Assembly (NCBI GenBank): GCA_030038765.1 | Contig: JASHRA010000067.1 | Location: 1 to 7,053, forward strand | Origin: Candidatus Dormiibacterota bacterium | GTDB lineage: Bacteria > Chloroflexota > Dormibacteria > Aeolococcales > Bog-877 | Length of the DNA: 7,053 bases | Direction of reading: 5' to 3' | In this document: piece by piece, positions 1-5,754 of the stretch | How the letters are laid out: every line of letters begins with the position of its first letter | Numbering within the stretch: the stretch's first letter is position 1 | Program-made: the position numbers and the translations under genes | The notes under the pieces: model-generated | Told to the model about the DNA's origin: nothing | Database searches by the model: none | Seen by the model: the letters and a program-made list of their open reading frames with translations, nothing else

Positions 1-2364
1 GGAGGCGGTCTCCGCCGTGGCCTGGCCCGGGATCGGGGAGGGGCGGCGGCGACGGTGGCGGTGCCTCCGGGGGCCGCCCGCCTCGCCCTCGACGGCGCCA
101 TCACCCGGAGCAGGGCGGCGAGCGGGTCGTCCCCGGCCGCCCCCGCGGGTGCCCACCAGCTCGGTGGCCATGAGGTAGCCGCCGTCGGCCCGGGCCGCCT
201 CGACCAGGCGGCCGTACATGGTCTCCTCGCCGGCCCTCAGGGTGGCCGCGTCACCGACGCAGACGACCAGTCGCTTGGCCCTGGAGATGGCCACGTTGAG
301 CCGGTTGGGGACGCGCAGGAATCCGATCCGGCCCCGCTCGTTGCTGCGGACCAGGGAGATGACCACCATGTCCTCCTCGCGGCCCTCGAAGGAGTCGACG
401 GTGTCGATCCGCACCTGGCGGCGGAAGCGCCGACGGCTGAGAGCCTGCCGCAGCCGGTCGACCTGGTCCGCGTACATGGCGATCACGGCTAGGGAGAGGC
501 CGGGCTCGACCCGCTCGTCGAGGATCCTCACCACCTGGGCGCAGACGCGCACCTCGGCGTCGTTGCGCAGCGCGCCCCCGGCGCCGCGCCGCTCCCGGCC
601 GCCGCGCAGCCCGGCCGTGTCGACCATGTGGAGGGCCACGGGGAAGGGACGGCGGGTGACGTAGGGGTAGGCCAGGACCTCGGGGGCGTTCTCCAGCTGG
701 CTGTCGTAGGAGGCGGCGCTGATGTAGGCCGCGATCTCAGGGTGCATGCGGTGCTGCTCGACCAGCAGGGAGCGGGCCAGGGCCGGGACGCCCTTCTCCC
801 AGCAGCGCTCGAAGAGGCTGGTGTCGACGATCTCCTCCAGCTCGGGATGGTCCTCCACGATCTGGTAGATGGCGTCGTCCTCCACCGGGGGCAGCTGCTT
901 GTGGTCGCCCACCATGACCACCGCCGCCCCCAGTCGCAGGCAGGGCAGGGCCTCGTCGATGCGCGCCTTGTTGGCCTCGTCGAGGATGACCATGTCGAAG
1001 GTGTCCTCGGCCGTGATGCTGGAGGTGGCGGCGGTGGCGCAGGTGGCGAAGAGGACGTTGGCGCTGAGCAGCCGCTCGTCGTCCTCGTCCTCGACGCGGA
1101 AGGAGTCGACGGCGGGGTGGACGCGCTCCGCCTTGGCCACCCGGACCGCCCGCAGCCCGGGGGTGCCGGCGAGGCGCTCCAGGGCGTTGTCCACCGCCAG
1201 GTTGCTGTGGGAGCAGACCAGGATGCGCTGCCCCGGTCGCTCCGCCAGGCGGTGCTTCACGGCCTCCACGATGACGGTCGTCTTGCCGGTTCCCGGCGGG
1301 CCCTGGATCAGGGCTGCCTGGCCCGGCTCGAGGGCGGCCATGATGCCGATGGCGCGGTCCTGGGCCGGGTTGCTGTGCATCCCCAGGGTCAGCCAGTCGT
1401 CGCGGGGCCTGACCTCGGGCGCGTAGACGGCGCTGGGCTCGGTCAGGAGCTGGGCCAGGAGCACGCTCTGGGCGTCGCCGGAGGCGATCGAGGCCAGGGT
1501 GCTCCGCTTCGAGGCGTAGAGCTGCTTGTTGAAGGAGGGGGTGATCCAGCCGTTGCTCCCGGCCGCCTCGTAGGCCTTGCAGGCCACCTCCACCAGGTGT
1601 CGGCGGTGGTCGACGCGGGTCACCCGGCCGAGATAGTGGGGCTCGTCCTCGGGCTCGACCATGACGGCCGCGTCCACGCCGAGGGTGATGGTGTGGTCCT
1701 TGGGGATGGCGAACTCCACCCGGGCCACCTCCGGGTGACGGCGGTCCTCGTCGGTGAGCTCCTTCCCGCAGGAGGGGCAGCGCTGGTCGCGGTCCGCTCT
1801 CCAGAGGCCGCGGCAGCTGCGGCAGCGCCAGATCTCGACCACTCCCTCGAAGGGGGTGCGCTGGGTGGCCGCCCGGCCCCGCTCCGCGCTCTCCAGCCCG
1901 TCCACCAGGGCCAGGGTCTGGAGCAGGATCGGGTCCGGCTGCTTGGAGCCGCGCGCGAGGCGGACCAGGTCGACGAGGTGGAAGGTGTCGCTGTTGACGC
2001 CGTCGCGGGCGCTGACCAGCGGCTCCCGGCAGCGCACCCTGAGCGCCTTGTTGCCCAGGTCCTCCCGCTCCGCCGGGGCGGGCCGGACGCTCTCCACCTG
2101 GAGCGCGGTCCGCTCCCGGGCCGCCCGCGGGGGGCTGACCGTGCGGCAGGCGACGTCGAGCCCGGGCAGGAGCAGGGTCACCGCCGTCGGGTCGGCGGGG
2201 CCGGCCACCACCGCGAAGTCGTCCAGGGCACCGATCTGGGCGGCGAAGTGCTCGCGCGCGCCCCCGTCCCCGTGCCCGTTGAGGGCCTCCAGGAACGACA
2301 TGGCGTCGCTCGTCTCGGGCACTACCAGGTGCAAGTGCTCGAGCGTCAGGTTCGGGGGCGTCAA
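1..2364 (-). CDS. Superfamily 1B UPF1/DNA2-like zinc-ribbon helicase (C-terminus cut by window edge)
   Basis: ATP-dependent nucleic-acid helicase of the UPF1/DNA2/NAM7 (SF1B) family; whether it acts on DNA or RNA cannot be told. 788 codons are visible and open at the left edge. From a TTG start: an N-terminal region (about 1-170) that I do not recognise; a zinc ribbon with C181-x2-C184 and C196-x2-C199; a probable 1B-like beta-barrel segment (about 240-265); a Q-motif region NPAQDRAI (332-339); Walker A GPPGTGKT (355-362); motif Ia CSHSNLAVDN (384-393); Walker B LDEAN (461-465); motif III GDHKQLPP (486-493); motif IV around QHRMHPE (537-543); motif V TVDSFEGREED (655-665); motif VI NRLNVAISRAKR (687-698). 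Motif II is DEAN where eukaryotic relatives often have DEAxQ. All catalytic motifs are intact. After about residue 738 the protein becomes a Gly/Arg/Pro-rich tail containing HRHRRRR, where the reading frame is suspect. The gene is transcribed divergently from gyrB. Family assignment is firm; the biological role (repair, R-loop or RNA processing, defence) is unknown. Confidence 0.9.
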   Translation of the reverse strand, partial: MTPPNLTLEHLHLVVPETSDAMSFLEALNGHGDGGAREHFAAQIGALDDFAVVAGPADPTAVTLLLPGLDVACRTVSPPRAARERTALQVESVRPAPAEREDLGNKALRVRCREPLVSARDGVNSDTFHLVDLVRLARGSKQPDPILLQTLALVDGLESAERGRAATQRTPFEGVVEIWRCRSCRGLWRADRDQRCPSCGKELTDEDRRHPEVARVEFAIPKDHTITLGVDAAVMVEPEDEPHYLGRVTRVDHRRHLVEVACKAYEAAGSNGWITPSFNKQLYASKRSTLASIASGDAQSVLLAQLLTEPSAVYAPEVRPRDDWLTLGMHSNPAQDRAIGIMAALEPGQAALIQGPPGTGKTTVIVEAVKHRLAERPGQRILVCSHSNLAVDNALERLAGTPGLRAVRVAKAERVHPAVDSFRVEDEDDERLLSANVLFATCATAATSSITAEDTFDMVILDEANKARIDEALPCLRLGAAVVMVGDHKQLPPVEDDAIYQIVEDHPELEEIVDTSLFERCWEKGVPALARSLLVEQHRMHPEIAAYISAASYDSQLENAPEVLAYPYVTRRPFPVALHMVDTAGLRGGRERRGAGGALRNDAEVRVCAQVVRILDERVEPGLSLAVIAMYADQVDRLRQALSRRRFRRQVRIDTVDSFEGREEDMVVISLVRSNERGRIGFLRVPNRLNVAISRAKRLVVCVGDAATLRAGEETMYGRLVEAARADGGYLMATELVGTRGGGRGRPARRPAPGDGAVEGEAGGPRRHRHRRRRPSPIPGQATAETAS

Positions 2365-2374
2365 AGCGCCACTT

Positions 2375-2379
2375 CCTCC
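2375..2379 (-). promoter_or_regulatory. Shine-Dalgarno site of the helicase gene
   Basis: On the minus strand GGAGG (within GGGAGGAAG) lies 10 nt before the TTG at 2364-2362, which is in frame with the whole helicase. The only nearer start-like codon, a GTG at 2372-2370, is in another frame and meets TGA after three codons. The next in-frame alternatives are a TTG at residue 11 and a GTG at residue 15. The spacing is somewhat long, so the start call is good but not certain. Confidence 0.6.
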
Positions 2380-2415
2380 CGGGAGAGAACCGTGAGTCGG
2401 GAACTAGCCTTGGAC

Positions 2416-2471
2416 AGGCTTAGCGGTACCGGTCTCCTTGGCTCAGGCCTAAGCCTCAAGCGCGAGGCCTA
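2416..2471. repeat. Cluster of four AGGCYTA heptamers, possible operator
   Basis: AGGCTTA occurs at 2416-2422, AGGCCTA at 2445-2451 and 2465-2471, and the inverted form TAAGCCT at 2450-2456. The middle pair overlaps to form an imperfect dyad, AGGCCTAAGCCT (2445-2456). The two identical copies begin exactly 20 bp apart, close to two helical turns. The motif is A/T-containing in very GC-rich DNA, so four copies in 56 bp are unlikely to be background. The cluster sits 52-107 bp upstream of the helicase start. A protein-binding role is inference. Confidence 0.4.
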
Positions 2472-2532
2472 CGGCCGGCGGGCCTGGCCGCTAGGGCGGC
2501 GGGCCGCCGTGCAAGGCGAAAGATAGCGCGAA

Positions 2533-2542
2533 ACGGCGCCGT
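2533..2542. repeat. 10-bp perfect palindrome
   Basis: ACGGCGCCGT reads identically on both strands. It is the first of three consecutive GC-rich palindromes upstream of the gyrB promoter. Short palindromes are expected by chance in GC-rich DNA, so alone it means little. Confidence 0.45.
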
Positions 2543-2546
2543 CCGT

Positions 2547-2560
2547 GCGGGCCGGCCCGC
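2547..2560. repeat. 14-bp perfect palindrome
   Basis: GCGGGCCGGCCCGC is a perfect 14-bp palindrome with no spacer. Its centre lies about 16 bp after that of the preceding palindrome. It could be a cruciform-prone or protein-binding site upstream of the supercoiling-enzyme promoter. No function is demonstrated by the sequence. Confidence 0.5.
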
Positions 2561-2571
2561 TCCCGGGTGGT

Positions 2572-2593
2572 CGCCGCCCCTTCGGGGGCGGCG
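2572..2593. repeat. Perfect 9-bp stem with TTCG tetraloop upstream of gyrB promoter
   Basis: CGCCGCCCC (2572-2580) pairs perfectly with GGGGCGGCG (2585-2593) around a TTCG loop; the C(UUCG)G closure is an exceptionally stable RNA tetraloop. No T-run follows on the plus strand, and none follows in the minus direction, so it is not a classical intrinsic terminator. It overlaps the place where the -35 element of the gyrB promoter would lie, so it may act as DNA (cruciform or operator). If read through from an upstream promoter it would form a leader RNA hairpin. Confidence 0.6.
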
Positions 2594-2601
2594 CTCCGGA
2601 C

Positions 2602-2610
2602 TGCTAAAAT
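2602..2610 (+). promoter_or_regulatory. Extended -10 promoter of the gyrB-plsX-gyrA operon
   Basis: TGCTAAAAT matches an extended -10 element (TG-n-TAAAAT against TG-n-TATAAT) and is the only A/T-rich hexamer in the region. The 17-bp-upstream position (2582-2587, TCGGGG) has no recognisable -35 and lies inside the TTCG hairpin, consistent with an extended -10 promoter. The expected start is near A2617, giving a leader of about 97 nt before the gyrB TTG. Confidence 0.55.
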
Positions 2611-2672
2611 TGCTCTAGGTCCCGCTTGGCACCCGTCCCGGAACCGCGCAGCCGACACCAGGCTCGCCTCGC

Positions 2673-2689
2673 CAGTGCCTCAGGCGCTG
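2673..2689 (+). other. Leader RNA hairpin upstream of gyrB ribosome binding site
   Basis: CAGTGCC (2673-2679) pairs with GGCGCTG (2683-2689) around a 3-nt TCA loop: seven pairs, one of them G-U. It ends 14 nt before the AAGGA site, inside the predicted 97-nt leader. It does not sequester the Shine-Dalgarno bases directly. A role in mRNA stability or translation is possible but unproven. Confidence 0.35.
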
Positions 2690-2703
2690 CGTGATTCTCC
2701 AGT

Positions 2704-2708
2704 AAGGA
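2704..2708 (+). promoter_or_regulatory. Shine-Dalgarno site deciding the gyrB start
   Basis: AAGGA lies 5 nt before TTG 2714-2716, a good spacing. This favours the TTG start over the upstream GTG at 2567, which would add 49 residues of weakly coding-like sequence and begin before the likely transcription start. Confidence 0.65.
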
Positions 2709-2713
2709 ACACC

Positions 2714-4723
2714 TTGGCCCAACCCGATCCCGATCTCTGGCTGCCGATCGAGCCGGAGGATGACAAGCCGGCGGCCAAGGCATCCCGCAAGCTGACGGGG
2801 ACGCGCAAGTCGCGGGGGCTGGGCTACTCCGCCGACCAGATCCAGGTCCTGGAGGGGCTGGAGCCGGTCCGGCGCCGCCCCGGCATGTACATCGGCTCGA
2901 CCGACACCCACGGTCTCCACCACCTGGTCAACGAGATCGTGGACAACTCCGTCGACGAGGTCCTGGCGGGGGGCTGCACCGAGGTCGAGGTGGCCCTCTC
3001 GCCGGACGGGTCCTGCCGCGTCAGCGACAACGGACGTGGCATCCCGGTCGGCATCCACCAGGCCACGGGGCTGCCCGCGCTGGAGGTGGTGATGACCCGG
3101 CTGCACGCGGGCGGGAAGTTCGGCGGGGGCGGCTACAAGGTCACCGGCGGGCTCCACGGGGTGGGCCTCTCGGTGGTCAACGCGCTCTCCGAGCGGGTCG
3201 AGGTGGTGATCTACCTGGACCGCCACATCTACCGCCAGGAGTACTCCCGCGGAGCCCCGGTCAGCGAGTTGCGCGGCGAGCCGGACCCCAAGGCCGGGCG
3301 CCGCGGGACCACGATCCGCTTCTGGCCCGACCCGCAGGTCTTCACCGAGAGCCGTGAGTTCAGCCGCGAGATCATCGGGACCAGGCTGCGCGAGCTCGCC
3401 TACCTCAACAAGAAGGTGCTCTTCCGCCTCCTCGACGAGCGGGTGGAGCCGAACCACGAGATCAACTTCTACTTCGAGGGCGGGATCGAGGCCTTCGTCA
3501 CCCACCTCAACCGGGGCAAGGGCGCCGTCCAGGCCCGGCCCATGTACGCCGACCGCGAGATCGAGGGCAACCTGGTCGAGGTCGCCATCCAGTACAACGG
3601 CGGCTTCGCCGAGCACGTCCTCGCCTACGCCAACAACATCAACACGGTCGAGGGCGGGACCCACCTCACCGGCTTCCGCACGGCCCTGACCGCCACCCTC
3701 AACCGCTACGCGCGGAGGGCGGGCATCCTCAAGGAGGGCGACCAGAACCTGACCGGCGACGACGTCCGCGAGGGCCTCACCGCGGTCCTCAGCGTCAAGC
3801 TCCAGGAGCCCCAGTTCGAGGGCCAGACCAAGACCAAGCTGGGCAACTCGGAGATGGCGGGCCAGGTGTCGGCGGTCATCTCCGAGGCCCTCAGCCAGTA
3901 CCTGGAGGAGAACCCGGCCGACGCCAAGCGGATCGTCGAGAAGTCGCTGACGGCGGCGCGCGCCCGGGCCGCCTCGGTGCGCGCCCGGGAGCTGGTCCAG
4001 CGCAAGTCGCTGCTGGAGTCGGCCACCCTGCCGGGCAAGCTGGCCGACTGCTCCGAGCGGGACCCCGATCTCTGTGAGCTCTTCATCGTCGAGGGCGAGA
4101 GCGCCGGGGGCACGGCCAAGGGCGGCCGCGACCGGCGCTACCAGGCCATCCTTCCCCTCCGGGGCAAGATCCTCAACGTGGAGAAGGCGCGCGAGGACAA
4201 GATCCTGCAGCACGAGGAGATCCGCAACCTCATCACCGCCCTGGGGACGGGGGTGGGGGAGAAGTTCGACCTCGGCCGGCTCCGCTACAACCGCGTGGTC
4301 CTGATGGCCGACGCCGACGAGGACGGCTCCCACATCCGGACCCTGCTGCTGACCTTCTTCTGGCGCCACCTCCAGCCGGTCATCAACGAGGGCCACCTCT
4401 TCATCGCCCAGCCGCCCCTCTTCCGCATCGCCGCCTCCCGCAACCGGGTGGTCTGGTGCTACAGCGAGGAGGAGTTCCGCCAGCGCCTGTCCGAGCTCGG
4501 CGAGAAGAGCAAGGTGCAGCGCTACAAGGGCCTCGGCGAGATGACCGCCGACCAGCTCTGGGACACCACCCTGGACCCGGAGCACCGGGTCCTGCTCAAG
4601 GTCGAGGTGGAGGACGCGATCCGTGCCGACGACATCTTCGACCGCCTCATGGGAGTCGCCGTCGAGCCCCGCAAGCGCTTCATTCAGGCCCACGCCAGGA
4701 CGGTGCGGAACATCGACGTTTGA
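2714..4723 (+). CDS. gyrB: DNA gyrase subunit B
   Basis: ATPase subunit of type IIA topoisomerase; with GyrA it forms the A2B2 enzyme that negatively supercoils DNA. From TTG the protein has 669 residues, close to the usual 630-650 plus a basic N-terminal tail of about 40. GHKL ATPase: EIVDNSVDE (74-82), DNGRGIP (105-111), HAGGKF (131-136), GGLHGVG (145-151). Transducer: QTKTKLGN with the ATP-contacting lysine (371-378). TOPRIM: EGESAGG (460-466), PLRGK (481-485), DADEDGSHI (533-541), and the C-terminal RYKGLGEM (603-610). Metal-site acids E460, D533, D535 and D537 are present. The roughly 165-residue insertion of proteobacterial GyrB is absent. E462, R483 and E536 replace E. coli D426, K447 and V501. 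ParE is the alternative name; the operon partner reads as GyrA, so GyrB is preferred. The stop codon overlaps the plsX start. Confidence 0.95.
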   Translation: MAQPDPDLWLPIEPEDDKPAAKASRKLTGTRKSRGLGYSADQIQVLEGLEPVRRRPGMYIGSTDTHGLHHLVNEIVDNSVDEVLAGGCTEVEVALSPDGSCRVSDNGRGIPVGIHQATGLPALEVVMTRLHAGGKFGGGGYKVTGGLHGVGLSVVNALSERVEVVIYLDRHIYRQEYSRGAPVSELRGEPDPKAGRRGTTIRFWPDPQVFTESREFSREIIGTRLRELAYLNKKVLFRLLDERVEPNHEINFYFEGGIEAFVTHLNRGKGAVQARPMYADREIEGNLVEVAIQYNGGFAEHVLAYANNINTVEGGTHLTGFRTALTATLNRYARRAGILKEGDQNLTGDDVREGLTAVLSVKLQEPQFEGQTKTKLGNSEMAGQVSAVISEALSQYLEENPADAKRIVEKSLTAARARAASVRARELVQRKSLLESATLPGKLADCSERDPDLCELFIVEGESAGGTAKGGRDRRYQAILPLRGKILNVEKAREDKILQHEEIRNLITALGTGVGEKFDLGRLRYNRVVLMADADEDGSHIRTLLLTFFWRHLQPVINEGHLFIAQPPLFRIAASRNRVVWCYSEEEFRQRLSELGEKSKVQRYKGLGEMTADQLWDTTLDPEHRVLLKVEVEDAIRADDIFDRLMGVAVEPRKRFIQAHARTVRNIDV

Positions 4724-5751
4724 GCGCCGAGTCCCCGTCGGTGGCGGTCGACGCGATGGGCGGGGACCGGGCGCCCGAGGCCCTGGTGAGCGGCAGCCTG
4801 GCCGCGCTCCGGCAGGAGCCCGACCTGCGCCTGATCCTGGTCGGTGAGCCGGAGCGCCTCTCCGGTCTGGTGGGGGAGCCGGAGGGGGTCGGCGCCCGCC
4901 TCCGTCTCGAGGGTTCCGGCGCGGCCATCCCGATGGCGGCCCACCCCGCCGAGGCGGTCCGCAGCCAGCCCCGGGCCAGCGTCAACGTCACCCTCGGCCT
5001 GCTCCGCTCCGGCGACGCCGACGCCTGCTTCAGCGCCGGCAACAGCGGGGCCACCATGGCGGCGGCGCTCTTCCACCTCCACCGCCTCCCGGGCCTGGCC
5101 CGGCCCGCCATCGGCACCGTCCTGCCCTCGGGCTCGGGCCGGACCCTGCTGGTGGACTCCGGGGCCCAGGTGGACTGCCGCCCGGAGTGGCTGGCCCAGT
5201 TCGCCCAGATGGGGAGCGAGTACTGTCGCCGGGTCATGGGCGTGGAGCGGCCCCGGATCGGGCTGCTGAGCAACGGGGAGGAGTCCTCCAAGGGCGACGC
5301 CACCGTGCAGGCCGCCCACGAGCGGATCTCCCGGCTCGGCCTCCACTACCTGGGCCCGGTGGAGGGGAACGAGCTGCTGACGGGCAAGGTCGACGTGGCC
5401 GTGAGCGACGGCCTGCTCGGCAACGTGGCCCTCAAGACCGCCGAGGGCGTGGCCGAGGTGATCATGGGCGGACTGCGGGCGGAGGCGGCCTCGGACCTCC
5501 GCTCCCGGCTGGGAGCGGCGCTGCTGCTGCCCGCCCTGCGCCGCCTGGGCCAGCGCCTGGACTGGCGCCAGGTCGGAGGGGCGCCGCTGCTCGGCGTGCG
5601 GGGCCTGGTCTTCATCGGCCACGGGCGCTCCGACGCCGTGGCCGTCACCAGCGCCATCCGGGTGGCCGCCCAGGCCGTCCGCGCCGGCCTGGCGGGGGCG
5701 CTCCAGGTGGCCCTGGAGCCGAGCCCGGCAGGCATCCAGGAGGGGGGCTGA
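4720..5751 (+). CDS. plsX: Phosphate acyltransferase PlsX
   Basis: Converts acyl-ACP and phosphate to acyl-phosphate, the donor for PlsY-catalysed acylation of glycerol-3-phosphate at the membrane. The predicted 343 residues match the usual 330-350. Family motifs: VAVDAMGGD (8-16), SAGNSGA (105-111), LLVDSGAQVDC (143-153), the NGEE/KGD region (185-193), VSDGLLGNVALKT (228-240), and GGAPLLGVRGL (286-296) followed by HGRSDA (301-306). DSGAQ and SNGEE differ slightly from the common DVGAN and NIGEE forms. The start chosen is TTG 4720-4722, which gives the standard short N-terminus and overlaps the gyrB TGA as TTGA; GTG at 4741 is the alternative. The frame is open further upstream inside gyrB, but that part is a shadow. 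No strong ribosome binding site is seen, so translation probably depends on coupling to gyrB. plsX more often sits with fab, acp or rpmF genes, so its place between gyrase genes is unusual. Confidence 0.93.
   Translation: MSAESPSVAVDAMGGDRAPEALVSGSLAALRQEPDLRLILVGEPERLSGLVGEPEGVGARLRLEGSGAAIPMAAHPAEAVRSQPRASVNVTLGLLRSGDADACFSAGNSGATMAAALFHLHRLPGLARPAIGTVLPSGSGRTLLVDSGAQVDCRPEWLAQFAQMGSEYCRRVMGVERPRIGLLSNGEESSKGDATVQAAHERISRLGLHYLGPVEGNELLTGKVDVAVSDGLLGNVALKTAEGVAEVIMGGLRAEAASDLRSRLGAALLLPALRRLGQRLDWRQVGGAPLLGVRGLVFIGHGRSDAVAVTSAIRVAAQAVRAGLAGALQVALEPSPAGIQEGG
5738..5747 (+). promoter_or_regulatory. Shine-Dalgarno site of gyrA inside the end of plsX
   Basis: AGGAGGGGGG, encoded by the last plsX codons, lies 7 nt before the gyrA ATG at 5755 counting from its last G, or 11 nt counting from AGGAGG. 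plsX stops at 5751, leaving a 3-nt gap. The purine run is therefore both coding for plsX and the gyrA initiation signal. Confidence 0.7.
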
Positions 5752-5754
5752 TCG

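Larger units (their letters stand above)
2365..2713. other. Divergent intergenic regulatory region between helicase and gyrB
   Basis: These 349 bases separate two genes transcribed away from each other and contain no convincing gene. The plus-strand frame upstream of gyrB is open back to 2567, but its codons lose the strong G/C third-position bias seen after 2714, so it is treated as non-coding leader. The helicase-proximal part (2400-2475) carries repeated AGGCYTA heptamers. The middle (2533-2593) carries palindromes. The gyrB-proximal part carries the promoter, a hairpin and the ribosome binding site. I found no convincing -35/-10 pair for the helicase on the minus strand. Confidence 0.75.

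Noticed and set aside
628..2526. 632-codon plus-strand open frame opposite the helicase
   Set aside because: It is antisense to a helicase with every SF1B motif intact. Its Gly/Val/Asp/Leu-rich translation has no recognisable domain and is typical of the mirror frame of a high-GC3 gene.
2572..2593. TTCG hairpin as an intrinsic terminator
   Set aside because: No T-run follows on either strand, and it lies between divergent gene starts where no transcript needs to end.
2567..2713. Upstream extension of gyrB from GTG 2567 (49 extra residues)
   Set aside because: It has no good ribosome binding site, begins upstream of the likely -10 element, includes the TTCG hairpin, and its codons lack the G/C third-position bias of the gene body.
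2615..4693. 692-codon minus-strand open frame opposite gyrB
   Set aside because: It mirrors gyrB almost end to end, has a low-complexity Leu/Val/Asp/Gly/Ala composition and no motif. Stop codons are simply rare in this GC-rich antisense frame.
4456..4719. Upstream extension of plsX inside gyrB
   Set aside because: The extra 88 residues are an out-of-frame reading of conserved GyrB sequence, and PlsX family N-termini begin a few residues before the DAMGGD motif.
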